NCBI GenBank assembly: GCA_020541205.1
Contig: CP048208.1
Coordinates: 248,001-312,000 of the forward strand
Reading direction: 5' to 3'
From: Candidatus Hartigia pinicola
GTDB taxonomy: Bacteria > Pseudomonadota > Gammaproteobacteria > Enterobacterales > Enterobacteriaceae
DNA: 64,000 nt
Shown: in pieces, positions 24,051-36,307 of the stretch
How positions within the stretch are numbered: position 1 is the first letter of the stretch
How the letters are laid out: the number at the start of each line of letters is the position of its first letter
Position numbers and translations under genes: made by a program
Notes under the pieces: model-generated
Told to the model about the DNA's origin: nothing
The model's input: the letters and a program-made list of their open reading frames with translations, nothing else
Database searches by the model: none

Positions 24051-25502
24051 TTATGGGCGATACACTTTGACGTTACTAAAACCTTGCTCTTGTAAAGAGA
24101 GGGCTTGTAAATGACTCATGACACCACGATCACAGTATAACAGATATGTTTTCTCTTTTGGTAACTTATGAAATTTGGTACTCAACTGATAAAACGGAAT
24201 ATATTTTATTTCAACACCATCAATTAATAATGGTTTAGTTTCATGATCATTGGGTGAACGAATATCAAGAATAATTTCATTTTTAGTCAAGCACTTTTTA
24301 ACCATTTTAATTTCAATAACTTTGTTACGACTTTCTTGAATTATTCGGTGAACATTAATATGTTTAGATTGTGTAATGACTTCATCTAAAATACTAAAAT
24401 TAAAATTCGCTTCTGCTTTTTCAATTTTAGCTTTACTTGATTTCACTGTTGGATTTTTTGAAATAACGCCACAGTATTCCGGTATGATTTTAGCGAAGTG
24501 TTCTGTCCCAATTTGTCGAGCTAATTTAATAATATGTTCTTTATCATGTGAAATCAGAGGTCGTAATACTAGTATATCGTATGCATTATTGATTAAATTT
24601 AAATTCGTTAGCGTTTGGCTTGAAACTTGCCCTAATGCTTCGCCGGTAACAATCGCTTGAATGCCATAATGTTTCGCTACTTTAGATGCTGCACGAACCA
24701 TCATTCTTTTTAATACGATCCCCATTTGACTATCGTCAATTTTAGCAAGGATCTCACCGATAACAGGCTCAAAATTAATAGTAACAAAGTGTACTTTATG
24801 TGAGCTACTAAAGCGGTTCCACAGATAGTACGCGATTTTCTTAACGCCAATTTCATGCGCTTCACCACCTAGATTAAAAAAACAATAGTGAACACGACAA
24901 CCGCGACGCATCAACATATAACTAGAAACCCCTGAATCAAAACCACCAGAAATAAGTGATAATACATCTTCTTGAGTGCCAATTGGAAATCCTTTAATGC
25001 CTTCATATCGAGCTTTAACAAGAATTAAGTTTTTATTTTCAATCTTTAAATTTACTGTAATATCTGGATTTGTTAAATTTACCTTTGAAGATAAAATTGC
25101 TTGGTTTAGTTTACCACCAATGTAACATTCTGCTTCACTCGAGGTAAAAGTATGTTTACCTCTACGCTTTACACGTACACAGAAGGTTTTATTTTCTAAG
25201 GAATGAATATAAGATTGATGTACTATTTCATAAATATGATGCAAACTAGTAAATGATGTTTCTTCTACTTCGAGAATATGATGTATGCCTGGTATACAAG
25301 ATAATCTGTCACAAATTTCGTTGTGTTTGATTTTTTCTTTAACACGAACTGTAATTTTATCCCAATGACGGACAACCACGATATCTTGATGAAGTACTGA
25401 GAGAATATGACGGATATTACTTGCAAGAATTTTAATGAAATGAATCCTAACAGTTTGGCTTTTAATTGTAATTTCTGGAAATAATTTAATGATAAATTTC
25501 AT
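24051..25502 (-). CDS. thiI: tRNA 4-thiouridine synthase / thiamine sulfurtransferase ThiI
   Basis: Transfers persulfide sulfur to U8 of tRNA (s4U), and through its rhodanese domain to ThiS for thiamine thiazole synthesis. Order: N-terminal ferredoxin-like domain, THUMP domain, PP-loop ATP-binding domain with [13 protein letters not shown], then a C-terminal rhodanese domain. The cysteines of EYCGVISK and [10 protein letters not shown] correspond to Cys344 and Cys456 of E. coli. From the ATG at 25502 it has 483 residues and begins [11 protein letters not shown] like E. coli (482); 17 further in-frame codons upstream look like untranslated leader. It lies on the opposite strand inside the otherwise collinear ispG-hisS interval, so it arrived by rearrangement. 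The intact rhodanese domain suggests thiamine synthesis may still work. Confidence 0.95.
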   Translation of the reverse strand: MKFIIKLFPEITIKSQTVRIHFIKILASNIRHILSVLHQDIVVVRHWDKITVRVKEKIKHNEICDRLSCIPGIHHILEVEETSFTSLHHIYEIVHQSYIHSLENKTFCVRVKRRGKHTFTSSEAECYIGGKLNQAILSSKVNLTNPDITVNLKIENKNLILVKARYEGIKGFPIGTQEDVLSLISGGFDSGVSSYMLMRRGCRVHYCFFNLGGEAHEIGVKKIAYYLWNRFSSSHKVHFVTINFEPVIGEILAKIDDSQMGIVLKRMMVRAASKVAKHYGIQAIVTGEALGQVSSQTLTNLNLINNAYDILVLRPLISHDKEHIIKLARQIGTEHFAKIIPEYCGVISKNPTVKSSKAKIEKAEANFNFSILDEVITQSKHINVHRIIQESRNKVIEIKMVKKCLTKNEIILDIRSPNDHETKPLLIDGVEIKYIPFYQLSTKFHKLPKEKTYLLYCDRGVMSHLQALSLQEQGFSNVKVYRP

Positions 25503-26691
25503 AATAATATTATGGTATATGTTATAAAAAGTAAAGTAATATATTTTAAACATTATAAACTTAAAAGTTACTAATTTTTAATAAAAGACGTATGATAGCA
25601 ATGGGTGTATATATTGGCTGTAAAAGTTTAGTCAGTATTGTGTGTTTCGTAATTATAAAAGAATAAATATTAGTGTCATATATTAATATTTAATATTTAA
25701 ATACTACCGATACTTCTACTATATTTAGTGATATTTGTCGTTATCTTTATTTATATGAGAGGATTTAACGTTTAAAATCATATTAAATTATAGATTTAAT
25801 TAATGTTTTACTCTTTTTAAGGAGTGCACATAGTATCTAAAATATATTTTCTGACAATATATTAATTATATTATCAATATTGCTAAATGCATGTTATACG
25901 ATTTCTAGTCATTTTATTCAAACTGAAAATTGTTAGTCTGCTATTGCTTTTTTTGTGAAGATTTTAGTCTTAACTTCATATTTTATATGGTAAATCTTGA
26001 GTTGTTACAAAGATGCTGTGTATTATGCTGAAATTTGTTATCTGCATTATAACTGTTTAGGCATTGTATTTATGTTCTTTCTGTTTATTGAATTACAAAT
26101 TACACAAGTTATGTTGACATGTAGACACATACTAAAATCAATTTTATTAACTAGATTTTTTTAATATTCTTCCTAGAAGATTGAGCTATTTTACAACATG
26201 TGTTTTTAAGAATATTTAAATATTTATATATGGTATTTTGATTAAATAGTCTTAGGTAAGTAGATAATGCTCAGAAAATAAATAGAGATGTAAAAATATT
26301 GTGTATTATTGCTTTATAATTGGTAAATATTCTTAATTGTTAAGAAACAAAGAGATACTTTGTTAAAATATTTTTTTGACTGATTATATTATTGTAAAAT
26401 TTTATTATTTTTATGAAAAATATAAAATAATTCTCTTCATGAAAGTCTCTGAATAAATGATCAAAAGTTATCTTAGATAATGTGTATTGTAAATACCAAT
26501 ATAATAATATTGCATTAGCATTGATATTATATATTTTATTATGATGTTATCTATATAATCGTTCTTTTTATACGTCACTCCAATTATTTTGTGTATAGAG
26601 AATAATAATGTTATTATTGATCTATCGAATTCAATGATCTTTAAATTTTATAATTTCATCTCTTCGATTCTAAAAACAATAGAGATATAAT
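25503..26691. other. Gene-free spacer between divergent thiI and hisS
   Basis: About 1.2 kb of AT-rich DNA between two divergent genes. Promoters for both must lie here, but no pair of boxes stands out from the background. In E. coli ispG and hisS are nearly adjacent, so this is expansion by rearrangement and decay. Confidence 0.5.
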
Positions 26692-28008
26692 GTGGCAAAA
26701 AATATTCAGGCTGTTCGTGGGATGAACGACTATCTTCCAGCAGATACTCGAGTTTGGCAAAAAATCGAAACAGTACTAAAAAACATTTTAAAAAATTACA
26801 GTTTTAGTGAAATGCGTACTCCGATTGTAGAGAATACGTTATTATTTAGGCGTGCGATTGGCGAGGTGACTGATATTGTTGAAAAAGAAATGTATACTTT
26901 TATTGATCGTCAAAAAAGTCAAAGGGACTTAATTAGTCTCAGTTTGCGTCCTGAAAACACTGCTGGATTTGTGCGCGCAGGAATTGAACATGGTTTACTG
27001 TATAATCAAGAACAGCGTTTATGGTACTTAGGACAAATGTTTCGTCATGAGCGTCCACAGCATGGTCGTTATCGTCAATTTTATCAACTAGGTGCTGAAG
27101 TGTTTGGTCTTTCTGGACCGGATATCGATGCAGAGATGATTATAATGACTGCGCGATGGTGGCGTGTTTTAGGCATTAGTGAGTACGTGTCTCTGGAGAT
27201 AAACTCATTGGCCTCATTAGAGGCGCGATCATGTTATCGTAAAGCATTAATCGCTTATTTTGAACAGAACAAAGATAAGTTAAATGATGATTGTAAACGT
27301 CGCATGTATACAAATCCAATGCGTATTCTTGATTCAAAAAACCGAGATATCCAGATATTATTAAATAATGCCCCTAAGTTATCCGAATACTTAGATGACG
27401 AATCATATGATCACTTTCATGGTTTATGTAAACTTTTAGACGCTTCAGGAATTAAATATCGTATTAACCAACATTTAGTACGAGGTTTAGATTACTATAA
27501 TCGTACTGTATTTGAGTGGATTACTACCTATTTTAGTTCACAAGGTACGGTCTGTGCTGGGGGGCGTTATGATGGTTTAGTTGAAAAACTTGGTGGTAAA
27601 GCAACTCCTGCAGTTGGTTTTGCAATGGGTATGGAACGTGTTGTGTGTCTAGTTAAAGAGCTTAACCCGAATTTCATTTCTGACACATCAATTACCGATA
27701 TTTATTTAGCTACTTGTGGTGAAAACGCTCAAAACTTAGGGATTTTGTTAGCAGAACAAATTCGTGATCTATTACCTATGTTACGTTTAATGACTAATCA
27801 TGGCGGTGGGAGTTTAAAAAAACAATTGACGCGTGCCGATAAACATGGTGCAAAAGTTGTATTAATTCTCAGTGAAGAAGATAGTTTTCATGAACGAATT
27901 AGTATAAAAGATTTACGTACTGGTAATCAAGAAAAAATATCACAGAAATCTTTAGCTAAAAATTTATCTAAATTGTTGATTTCAGGAGGTTTAAGTGGAA
28001 TTTTATAG
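26692..28008 (+). CDS. hisS: Histidyl-tRNA synthetase
   Basis: Class II synthetase that charges tRNA-His. It starts with GTG, giving [16 protein letters not shown] as in E. coli. Motif 2 ([15 protein letters not shown]), the histidine-specific [14 protein letters not shown] and motif 3 ([12 protein letters not shown]) are intact. Length is 438 against 424, owing to a small insertion ([11 protein letters not shown]) before motif 2 and a longer C terminus. The conserved RPEGTA loop reads RPENTA. The stop overlaps the yfgM start by 14 bases, so translation is coupled, as in the ancestral operon. Confidence 0.97.
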   Translation: MAKNIQAVRGMNDYLPADTRVWQKIETVLKNILKNYSFSEMRTPIVENTLLFRRAIGEVTDIVEKEMYTFIDRQKSQRDLISLSLRPENTAGFVRAGIEHGLLYNQEQRLWYLGQMFRHERPQHGRYRQFYQLGAEVFGLSGPDIDAEMIIMTARWWRVLGISEYVSLEINSLASLEARSCYRKALIAYFEQNKDKLNDDCKRRMYTNPMRILDSKNRDIQILLNNAPKLSEYLDDESYDHFHGLCKLLDASGIKYRINQHLVRGLDYYNRTVFEWITTYFSSQGTVCAGGRYDGLVEKLGGKATPAVGFAMGMERVVCLVKELNPNFISDTSITDIYLATCGENAQNLGILLAEQIRDLLPMLRLMTNHGGGSLKKQLTRADKHGAKVVLILSEEDSFHERISIKDLRTGNQEKISQKSLAKNLSKLLISGGLSGIL

Positions 28009-28618
28009 AAATACAAATGATTTCGTTAATACAGTCAAGTATTTTTTTATGCATTATGCAGTTTCGATGATTATCGGACTTGTAATGCTTATTTTAGCTG
28101 CTTTTGGTTGGTTTTACTGGGAGTCCCAGAAAACTAATATGTTACAAACAAGCGCTCAAAAATTTAAAATCGCAAGTACTAAATTTCATTTAAATTCATT
28201 TCAAGGTATTGAATTTGCTCGGAATTTTTTTAGAGAGACTACTAATATTTATGGTGCAATCATTGGCTTAAAGTTAGCACAGTTTTTTGTAGAGAATGGG
28301 GATTTAGTTAATGCAGAAAAAACATTAATAGATGTTTTTCCTAAAGTAAAATCTGAAAATATAGTCGATTTAATTAACATACGTCTTGCAAGAATACAAC
28401 TTGCAAAAGGACAGCCTCATATAGCATTATCCTCTTTGAAAAACATAAAATCAACACCATGGCAAGCAGTGGTACAAAATTTACGTGGAGATATATTACT
28501 TTATAATGGCGAGAATATAGACGCAAAATCTGCATATACTCAAAGTCTAGAAATTACAGGTAGTCCACCCCTGAAAAGCCTTCTAATCCTTAAACTAAAT
28601 AATTTATCTATATCCTAA
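27995..28618 (+). CDS. yfgM: YfgM, ancillary SecYEG-associated periplasmic TPR protein
   Basis: Inner-membrane protein that associates with SecYEG and PpiD and helps hand secreted proteins to periplasmic chaperones. 207 residues (206 in E. coli): a short cytoplasmic segment [17 protein letters not shown], one membrane helix at about 21-42, then a TPR-like helical periplasmic domain ([39 protein letters not shown]) and the family end LKLNNLSIS. It starts with GTG after a near-perfect AGGAGG (27984-27989) inside the end of hisS. Keeping it next to bamB, bamA and skp points to an active outer-membrane protein export route. Confidence 0.93.
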   Translation: MEFYRNTNDFVNTVKYFFMHYAVSMIIGLVMLILAAFGWFYWESQKTNMLQTSAQKFKIASTKFHLNSFQGIEFARNFFRETTNIYGAIIGLKLAQFFVENGDLVNAEKTLIDVFPKVKSENIVDLINIRLARIQLAKGQPHIALSSLKNIKSTPWQAVVQNLRGDILLYNGENIDAKSAYTQSLEITGSPPLKSLLILKLNNLSIS

Positions 28619-28766
28619 AGAATCGGATTAATATTTTTTTGTGAATGAACAGCATTTAAGGTGAATGTAATAATTATTTAAATTCAGTGGTTTAATAAAA
28701 ATGTTAAAAGCGAGACAGCTTAAAGTATGACAAGTATAATGTATAATAAAAAAGGAAACTATAAAC

Positions 28767-29945
28767 ATGCAGTTTCGGATAATACTTTTAATTAGCTTAG
28801 TCATGTCAGTTTCACTTCTTAGTTGTTCCAGCGAAACTGGTACAATCGTTACAGCTCCACTGCCGCAGGTTGACAGTCAATTCACCCCGACTGTTGTGTG
28901 GAATAAATCAGTTGGTGATGGTGTTAAGCAATTCTATTCTGATTTATCTCCTGCGTGGGATGGAGATATAATTTATACTGCTAATCGTAAAGGGTTAATT
29001 AAAGCATTTGAATTAAATAATGGTAAGACAGTTTGGTCAGTAGATCTTTCTAAACGTGCTGATTTTTTTTCAAAAAATTTATCTGCATTGTTATCAGGTG
29101 GGTTAACTGTTTTTGGTGATCATATATATATAGGGAGTGAACGTGGAACAGTTATTGCACTAAATAAAAAAGACGGATCGCTTATTTGGAATATAGAAGT
29201 TTCAGGAGAAGCAATTGCTCGTCCTGTTGCTAGCAACGATATTGTAATTATTCACACAGGTAATGGTTTTCTACATGCACTTGATAAAAGTAGTGGTAAA
29301 ATAAAATGGACAGTTAATCTCGAGACGCCATTATTTTCTATACGTGGTGAATCAGCACCAAGTCTTGCTTATGGTGCTGCTTTTGTTGGAAGTGATAATG
29401 GGCGTGTAAGCGCTATCTTATTATCACAAGGCCAATTAATTTGGCAACAGAGGATTTCTCAAATTACTAGTGCAGCAGCAGTAAAACGCTTACATGATGT
29501 TGATATTACACCTATTATTGATGGTGATACAGTTTATGCTATTACGTATAACGGTATCCTATCTTCCCTAGATATGCGTTCAGGTGAAGTGAAATGGAAA
29601 CGTGATTTAGGTTCAGGTTCAGTTAATAGTATAATTTTGTCAGGAGAAGATTTATATCTTGTTGATCAAAATGATTGTGTATTATCCATTCGTAAAATCG
29701 ATGGTACCACACAGTGGATTCAAAAAAAATTACTTAATCGTGGTTTGAGCTCACTTGTGATGTATAATGGCTATATTGTGGTGGGAGATCAAGAAGGTTA
29801 TTTACACTGGCTATCTACTAGTACAGGTAGCTTTATTGCACAAAAAAAACTCAGTAGTTCAGGATTAAAAAGTCGCCCAGTAGTTGCTGGTGATAAGTTA
29901 ATCGTGCAAGCGAAAAATGGTACAGTTTATTTATTGATGAGTTAA
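28767..29945 (+). CDS. bamB: Outer-membrane assembly lipoprotein BamB
   Basis: Periplasm-facing lipoprotein of the BAM complex; its eight-bladed beta-propeller binds the POTRA domains of BamA and speeds barrel assembly. 392 residues, the E. coli length. The lipoprotein signal peptide ends in the lipobox LLSC with the lipidated Cys at residue 20. PQQ/WD-like propeller repeats are visible (GKTVWSVDLS, GSLIWNIEVSG, GKIKWTVNLE, GEVKWKRDLG). AAGGA precedes the ATG. The partner BamA is intact at 41519. Confidence 0.96.
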   Translation: MQFRIILLISLVMSVSLLSCSSETGTIVTAPLPQVDSQFTPTVVWNKSVGDGVKQFYSDLSPAWDGDIIYTANRKGLIKAFELNNGKTVWSVDLSKRADFFSKNLSALLSGGLTVFGDHIYIGSERGTVIALNKKDGSLIWNIEVSGEAIARPVASNDIVIIHTGNGFLHALDKSSGKIKWTVNLETPLFSIRGESAPSLAYGAAFVGSDNGRVSAILLSQGQLIWQQRISQITSAAAVKRLHDVDITPIIDGDTVYAITYNGILSSLDMRSGEVKWKRDLGSGSVNSIILSGEDLYLVDQNDCVLSIRKIDGTTQWIQKKLLNRGLSSLVMYNGYIVVGDQEGYLHWLSTSTGSFIAQKKLSSSGLKSRPVVAGDKLIVQAKNGTVYLLMS

Positions 29946-30063
29946 TTGTACAATAATTGGGAATTTATGATAATAATGTATACTTATATCATTTTTATTT
30001 TTAAGTGGTGTTTTCTTAAATGTAAAATATTTGTAATTAATGAAAGTGATGAGGCGTCAAATA

Positions 30064-31536
30064 ATGATACCTGTTGTAGCACTGGTTGGACGTCCAAACG
30101 TAGGAAAGTCTACGTTATTTAATCAATTAACACGTACCCGTGATGCACTTGTGGCAGATGTTTCTGGTTTGACGCGTGATCGTCAATATGGCCGCGCTGA
30201 AGTGGAAGGACATGAGTTTATTATTATCGATACAGGTGGTATTGATGATGATACCACCAAAGGAATCAAACTACATATAGTTGCACAATCATTACAAGCT
30301 ATTAAAGAAGCGGATGTTGTACTTTTTATAGTTGATGCGCGCACAGGATTAATGCATGATGATAAAATTATTGCAAAATATTTACGTAGTCGTGGTATAA
30401 AAACTTCTCTTGTTGTGAATAAAATAGATGGTGTTGATATAAATACTGTTATTGGTGATTTTTATTCACTTGGTTTAGGTAAAATTCATTTAGTTTCTGC
30501 CTCACATCGTCGTGGTGTTACTCAGTTTATTAAAGATTTTTTAAAACCTTTCATTATAACGGAATGTCAAGAAGTGACATTAACAGAAGAACAAAATACT
30601 ACTGCTTATTGGACCTTGCAAAAAGCTAAAAATATACCTGAAGAAGATTATAATTTTGATTTTGCGCAGTTGCCAATTAAATTAGCTATTGTTGGGCGTC
30701 CTAACGTTGGTAAATCAACTTTAATTAATTGTCTTCTAGGTGAAGACCGCATGATAGTTTTTAACATGCCAGGAACAACACGTGATAGCATTTATATACC
30801 CATGGAGCGTGACGATCGTAAATACATCTTAATTGATACGGCTGGAGTTCGTAAACGTAAGAACGTCACAGAAATTGTTGATAAATTTTCTATCAGTAAA
30901 ACATTGCAAGCAATTGAAGATGCGAATGTGGTTTTGTTTGTTATTGACGCTCGCGAAATTCTTTCCGATCAGGATTTATCAATGTTAAGTTTTATTATCA
31001 ATATGGGTCGTTCATTAGTTCTTGTTGTTAATAAATCAGATGGCGTGCCGTTAGAAGACCGTAAGCGCATTAAAGATATGATAGAATTTCGCCTTAAGTT
31101 CTTTAATTTTACACGCATTCATTTTATTTCTGCTTTTTATGCTAGTGGTATTAGTGGGTTATTTAAATCAGTAGAAGAAGCTTATAAATCCGCAACACGA
31201 CACGTTAGTACTTCGTTGTTAACACGTATCATGAAAATGGCGGAAAATGAATATCAACCACCACGACTGCGTGGCCGTCGTATAAAGATGAAATACGCGC
31301 ATGCTGGGGGGTACAATCCTCCAGTGGTAATTATTCATGGCAATCAAGTGTCCGAATTATCGGATAGTTATAAACGTTATTTAATGAGTTATTTTCGTCG
31401 ATTTTTAGAAGTTGTGGGAACACCAATCAAGATTCATTTTAAAGAGGGTAAGAATCCTTACGCAAAGAAAAAAAATCAGTTAACGGTAGCTCAGGTTCGT
31501 AAGCGTAAACGTCTGATGCAATATTTAAAAAAATAA
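30064..31536 (+). CDS. der: Ribosome-biogenesis GTPase Der (EngA)
   Basis: Double GTPase essential for 50S subunit maturation. Two tandem G domains each carry GRPNVGKST (near residues 9 and 211), DTGG or DTAGV, and NKIDG or NKSDG; a KH-like C-terminal domain follows ([25 protein letters not shown]). The ATG at 30064, nine bases after GAGG, gives 490 residues beginning [11 protein letters not shown], exactly the E. coli length; the upstream ATG at 30040 would add eight unaligned residues. The linker between the G domains is less acidic than in E. coli. It ends the rlmN-der block. Confidence 0.97.
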   Translation: MIPVVALVGRPNVGKSTLFNQLTRTRDALVADVSGLTRDRQYGRAEVEGHEFIIIDTGGIDDDTTKGIKLHIVAQSLQAIKEADVVLFIVDARTGLMHDDKIIAKYLRSRGIKTSLVVNKIDGVDINTVIGDFYSLGLGKIHLVSASHRRGVTQFIKDFLKPFIITECQEVTLTEEQNTTAYWTLQKAKNIPEEDYNFDFAQLPIKLAIVGRPNVGKSTLINCLLGEDRMIVFNMPGTTRDSIYIPMERDDRKYILIDTAGVRKRKNVTEIVDKFSISKTLQAIEDANVVLFVIDAREILSDQDLSMLSFIINMGRSLVLVVNKSDGVPLEDRKRIKDMIEFRLKFFNFTRIHFISAFYASGISGLFKSVEEAYKSATRHVSTSLLTRIMKMAENEYQPPRLRGRRIKMKYAHAGGYNPPVVIIHGNQVSELSDSYKRYLMSYFRRFLEVVGTPIKIHFKEGKNPYAKKKNQLTVAQVRKRKRLMQYLKK

Positions 31537-33305
31537 TAATGATATACAGTCTTTCGTATGAAGACACACGTAGAATTTTATCAACTTCTATATAATACTG
31601 TAACGAAAATACTATTGTGAAAATTGTAAATAATTATTCATTCTTAATTTAAGTAAAATTAAATCTTAAGACACTAAACAAGTCGAAATAATTTTTATTA
31701 TTTAGATTAGAAAAGATTGTCATGTAAACCAAAAATTTTACACTTCTAAATAAATAAATTAATAAAAATTATCTTTATTTAAGATAAATATTTAATATGA
31801 ATATATCTAACTTAGAACTGTTTTTAAGAGTTATTTGACGTTATTGATAAATGTAGCGTAGTATAATGATAGCATTAAGATAAATAAGAAGTGCACTGAA
31901 GTAAAATAAAAAAGATTTAGTCTAAATTGAACCAAATATTCTCAAGGATTTTCTGAATAAGAGAGGCAGTAATTAAAGAATATTATTATTGATCACATCA
32001 GTTAATAGTAATTGGATTTTCGTCATGAGTACATTAGGTTAATATTATAAAAACTAATATTTTAACTCATCACGCGTTGTAGTTTTAGTATTGTATTCCA
32101 GTACTGATAATTACCATGGAAAATACACATTCATCATGTAAGGTCTGTCGCAAATAGATTTATTTTTGTTATAGATATGCTATGCTTATTTTAAAAGATA
32201 TGACTCTAAGAATCTAAAATCAAAAGTAGTATTATCTAGATTCAGTATTCTTTTAGTGCAATGCTTGCATGATTCAATATACTGCATACTATATTGTTAG
32301 GGCGCAGTATATTTCAATTTGATTGCGGAGTCGAATAACTTAATCGATTTTTATTAAAATATGTTATTTAATATAAGATATTATTTCCTAAAATTTTTTC
32401 TCATTAAGAGCAGTATGTATTTCTATATAACACTTTGAAAATTGTCAGAAGTAGAGTCTATCCTGATAAAAATAATCTTCAGAAAAAATCATTTTTAGAT
32501 GCATGTGAACAGCGCTAAAAAACTACATAAATTTACTTTAACATTGATGTATATGCTATACATAAAAATGTGTTTTTTCATAAAAAAATACAATACAAAC
32601 AGAAGAGTCATAATATCAAGCAACATCATCCAAAGAGACACTAAAAATTTCCCATACTATCTGTAATTGTATTTTTGATAAGTAATTGTAAAAAATAAGA
32701 AGATACTATAAGGATAGTATCCTAAATCACAATATTTGAAGAAGTTGATAATATATTCAAGAGTAATGGTTGTATAAGTGAAAATTTTAGATGCTATGTA
32801 TTATATTTTGGAAAATTATTAAGATAACTCATGGCAGTCAATATATACTTAAATATTTTTTAGGTTTGAAATTTTAGTATCTCTTATTTTGCTATTAAAT
32901 AGAAAAATATTGAAGAGATTTTAAGTAGATTATGAAGAAGTTCTTGTAATTTAAGATCTTATCACATAAAATATATTTAAATACAACACAGTAAACAATA
33001 GAAAATACTTAATTAGATAAAGATTAGGATAAAAACGTTAAAATAATTCATAATATTAGATATTATATTTAATAAAAAACAAAAAATTATTTATTATATA
33101 TAATATATGATACAATATGAACTGTAAATTTATATCATCATTTTTTAATGAGAGATTAAAATTTAGTGAGAACTAAATTTTTTTAGTTATGTGTTAGCAT
33201 GAAATATATTATGCAATAATACACACAAATTGATATATATTTTGAGTATTGTTATTTATTTTGTCAGATATTGGGTAAACATGTTATGAAATTCGTAAAA
33301 TCATC
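31537..33305. other. Gene-free junction between the der and rpsB blocks
   Basis: About 1.8 kb that joins two gene blocks which are far apart in E. coli. In E. coli map lies divergently upstream of rpsB; I could not see it or a remnant. No tRNA was seen. Confidence 0.55.
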
Positions 33306-33331
33306 ACCTCAATTTATTTAAATACAGAGGT
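33306..33331 (+). promoter_or_regulatory. Candidate rpsB leader hairpin over the ribosome binding site
   Basis: ACCTC (33306-33310) can pair with GAGGT (33327-33331), which contains the Shine-Dalgarno AGAGG of rpsB, leaving a 16-nt loop. Known biology: rpsB-tsf is autoregulated by S2 through its 5' leader in Enterobacterales. A stem that hides the ribosome binding site would fit, but a five-pair stem is short. Confidence 0.4.
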
Positions 33332-33336
33332 ATTAA

Positions 33337-34062
33337 ATGGCAATTGTTTCCATGCGCGATATGTTACAAGCTGGCGTGCATTTTGGTCACCAAACTCGTT
33401 ATTGGAACCCGAAAATGAAACCGTTTATTTTTGGTGCTCGTAACAAAGTGCATATCATCAATTTGGAAAAAACTGTTCCAAAGTTTAATAACGCTCTGGT
33501 TGAATTAGCGAAAATTTCTTCTCATAAAGGTAAGATTCTATTTGTTGGCACTAAACGTGCAGCCAGTGAAGCTATTCAAGAATCTGCTAATAGTTGTGAA
33601 CAATATTTCGTTAATCATCGTTGGTTGGGCGGTATGCTCACTAATTGGAAAACAGTGCGTCAGTCAATTAAACGTCTAAAAGACCTAGAGATTCAATCTC
33701 TAGATGGTACTTTTAATAAATTAACTAAAAAAGAAGCGCTGATGCGGACTCGTGAACTTAGTAAATTAGAAAATAGTTTAGGCGGTATTAAAAATATGGG
33801 AGGTTTGCCTGATGCTCTTTTTGTGATCGATGCAGAGCATGAATATATTGCTATAAAAGAAGCAAATAACTTAGGTATTCCCGTGTTTGCTATTGTTGAC
33901 ACTAATTCTAATCCAGATGGTATTAACTATGTTATTCCTGGTAACGACGACGCAATTCGTGCAATTAAATTATATCTACATGCTGTAGAAACTAGTATTA
34001 TTGAAGGTCGTTCTCAGAATTTTTCTATGCAAACAGAAGCGCATTTCGCAATAAATGAATAA
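33337..34062 (+). CDS. rpsB: 30S ribosomal protein S2
   Basis: Small-subunit ribosomal protein needed, with S1, for mRNA binding. 241 residues, exactly the E. coli length, with [22 protein letters not shown], the signature [14 protein letters not shown], and [11 protein letters not shown]...PGNDDAIRA near the end. AGAGG lies six bases before the ATG. It opens the conserved order rpsB-tsf-pyrH-frr and is followed after about 256 bp by tsf; the spacer is long but holds no gene. Confidence 0.98.
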   Translation: MAIVSMRDMLQAGVHFGHQTRYWNPKMKPFIFGARNKVHIINLEKTVPKFNNALVELAKISSHKGKILFVGTKRAASEAIQESANSCEQYFVNHRWLGGMLTNWKTVRQSIKRLKDLEIQSLDGTFNKLTKKEALMRTRELSKLENSLGGIKNMGGLPDALFVIDAEHEYIAIKEANNLGIPVFAIVDTNSNPDGINYVIPGNDDAIRAIKLYLHAVETSIIEGRSQNFSMQTEAHFAINE

Positions 34063-34318
34063 TAAAGATTTTTTGATAAAAGTTCTTATGCACTGTAATT
34101 TATTCTTATATATAACATCATTAAAATGTTACAGACGTGATATAATAAATATCCAAAAAGGATAGTAAAGTATGTGATTTCGGTAGCTGAATCTAGTTTA
34201 AACATACAACTAATACAATTAAGTATTATAGTATAATGTTAGTGAAAATGGTTTTTTATCTAAATGAGACTTATTTTGTGGAGATTTTTCATGCGAGGCA
34301 TATTGAGGAATGAATCAC

Positions 34319-35170
34319 ATGTCTAGATTTACTGTTGCACTAATAAAAGAATTGCGCGAACGTACCGGAACAGGGATGATGGAATGCAAAAAAGCACTAG
34401 TTGAAGCTAGTGGTGATATTGAGATAGCAATTGACAATATGCGCAAATCAGGTCAGGCTAAAGCTGCCAAGAAAGCATGTCGTGTTGCTGCTGAAGGTAT
34501 TATTTTAGCAGAAGTTTTTTCTGATGGTCAAAGTGGTATTTTAATCGAGTTAAACAGTGAGACTGATTTTGTTGCTAAGGATGCTAGTTTTTTAGCATTT
34601 GGTAGAAAAGTGATGGCGTCTACTATCGCTGATAAAAATACAGATATTAGAATAATTAAAACGAAATTTGAAGATGCTCGTACTACTTTGATTGCTAAGG
34701 TTGGTGAAAATATTAATATTCGTCGTGTAGCCATTCTAGATGGCGTACAAGTTGGTAGTTATGTGCATGGTGCTCGTATTGGTGTTCTGATAGCAGCTGA
34801 AGGTGCGGATGAAGAACTACTAAAACATATTGCCATGCATATTGCCGCAAGTAAACCTGAATACATTACGCCAGATGATGTACCGGAATCCGTTGTTTCT
34901 CATGAGCGTCAAATTCAATTAGATATTGCTATGCAGTCTGGAAAGCTTCCTAAAATTGCTGAAAAAATGGTTACTGGTCGTATGAAGAAATTTACCAGCG
35001 AAATTTCTTTGACTGGTCAGCCTTTTATTATGGATCCAAGCAAATCTATTGGCGATCTGTTAAAAGAAAAAAAATCGAAAATTATTAATTTTATTCGTTT
35101 TGAAGTAGGTGAGGGTATTGAAAAGATTAAAATTGATTTTGCAAAAGAAGTTTCTGCAATAAGTAAATAA
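34319..35170 (+). CDS. tsf: Translation elongation factor Ts
   Basis: Guanine-nucleotide exchange factor for EF-Tu. The N-terminal UBA-like domain has [20 protein letters not shown], the core has the TDFVAK motif ([10 protein letters not shown]) and [10 protein letters not shown], and the end reads [12 protein letters not shown]. The ATG at 34319, ten bases after GAGG, gives 283 residues, the E. coli length; an ATG at 34310 is too close to the same GAGG. It is followed by a hairpin terminator. Confidence 0.97.
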   Translation: MSRFTVALIKELRERTGTGMMECKKALVEASGDIEIAIDNMRKSGQAKAAKKACRVAAEGIILAEVFSDGQSGILIELNSETDFVAKDASFLAFGRKVMASTIADKNTDIRIIKTKFEDARTTLIAKVGENINIRRVAILDGVQVGSYVHGARIGVLIAAEGADEELLKHIAMHIAASKPEYITPDDVPESVVSHERQIQLDIAMQSGKLPKIAEKMVTGRMKKFTSEISLTGQPFIMDPSKSIGDLLKEKKSKIINFIRFEVGEGIEKIKIDFAKEVSAISK

Positions 35171-35184
35171 GTTTTTTAATTTGA

Positions 35185-35210
35185 AGAGCCGCCAGATTAG
35201 CGGCTCTGTT
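35185..35210 (+). terminator. Terminator or attenuator after tsf
   Basis: A perfect 8-bp GC-rich stem, AGAGCCGC (35185-35192) with GCGGCTCT (35200-35207), and a 7-nt loop, 14 bp after the tsf stop. The T-run after it is poor (GTTGT), so it may be a partial terminator separating rpsB-tsf from pyrH. Confidence 0.7.
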
Positions 35211-35475
35211 GTGCATATGTCATTTTTAATCTTTTCTTGACAGAAAATGAAATTTTAATTTACTAATTAACGTTATTTAAAATCATATAGTTATTCTAGA
35301 ATATAGTATAACATATACTTATTGTTTTTAGTGGATTAAATTGTTTTGTATATATTGTTTACTGTGATATTTAAGTGATGCAGTAACAAAAAATAGATTA
35401 TATTGAGTTTTGTAGGGTTTTTGCTCTTTGCGTGTGCATGAATTTAGTGAAATTATTTTGATAGGATCAAATACG

Positions 35476-36204
35476 ATGACAATTAATAAAAAACCTGTTT
35501 ATCAGCGTATTATGCTAAAGCTTAGTGGAGAAACATTGCAAGGTTCAGAAAATTTTGGCATTAATCCTAGTGTTTTAGAGTATGTGGTTCAGGAAATTAA
35601 AGTACTTATAGAACTAGGTATACAAGTCAGTGTAGTTATTGGCGGAGGTAATTTGTTTCGTGGTGCTAGTTTAGCAAAATCTGGCATGAACAGAGTGGTG
35701 GGCGATCAGATGGGAATGCTAGCAACTGTGATTAACGGATTAGCTATACGTGACGCATTGCATCATGCTTATTTGAATGCAAGATTGATGTCTGCTATTC
35801 CACTCAACGGAATATGTGATACTTATAGCTGGTCTGAAGCTATTAATTCACTCTCTCATGGTTGTATTGTTATATTTTCTGCAGGGACAGGGAATCCATG
35901 TTTTACAACAGATTCTACTGCATGTTTACGTGCCATTGAGATTGAAGCTGATATTGTATTGAAAGCAACAAAAGTGGATGGTGTTTATTCAGAAGATCCA
36001 GTAAAAGACCATGATGCTGTATTGTATAAAAGAATGAATTATCGAGCAGTTCTTGAAGGTGAATTAAAAATCATGGATTTGACAGCATTTACGTTAGCAC
36101 GTGATTATAATTTGCCTATCTGTGTTTTTAATATAAACAAGCCGGGAGCGTTACGGCGTGTTGTAATAGGCGAAAATGAAGGTACGTTAATTTCTGACAA
36201 TTAA
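35476..36204 (+). CDS. pyrH: UMP kinase
   Basis: Phosphorylates UMP to UDP; bacterial hexameric amino-acid-kinase fold. [35 protein letters not shown] (usually NPFFTTD), [14 protein letters not shown] and the C-terminal GEGT-like GENEGTLI are present. The ATG at 35476 after AGGATC gives 242 residues starting [12 protein letters not shown], matching E. coli (241); sixteen in-frame codons upstream are probably leader. It lies between tsf and frr as in E. coli. Confidence 0.96.
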   Translation: MTINKKPVYQRIMLKLSGETLQGSENFGINPSVLEYVVQEIKVLIELGIQVSVVIGGGNLFRGASLAKSGMNRVVGDQMGMLATVINGLAIRDALHHAYLNARLMSAIPLNGICDTYSWSEAINSLSHGCIVIFSAGTGNPCFTTDSTACLRAIEIEADIVLKATKVDGVYSEDPVKDHDAVLYKRMNYRAVLEGELKIMDLTAFTLARDYNLPICVFNINKPGALRRVVIGENEGTLISDN

Positions 36205-36307
36205 TCATCATCACGACATAATTTATATTGAACTTTACTATCTAACAGAATTGTAAAAAATTTAAAAAAATTTGTATTCTGGTTTTTTTAATAATCAGGG
36301 ATGTAAG

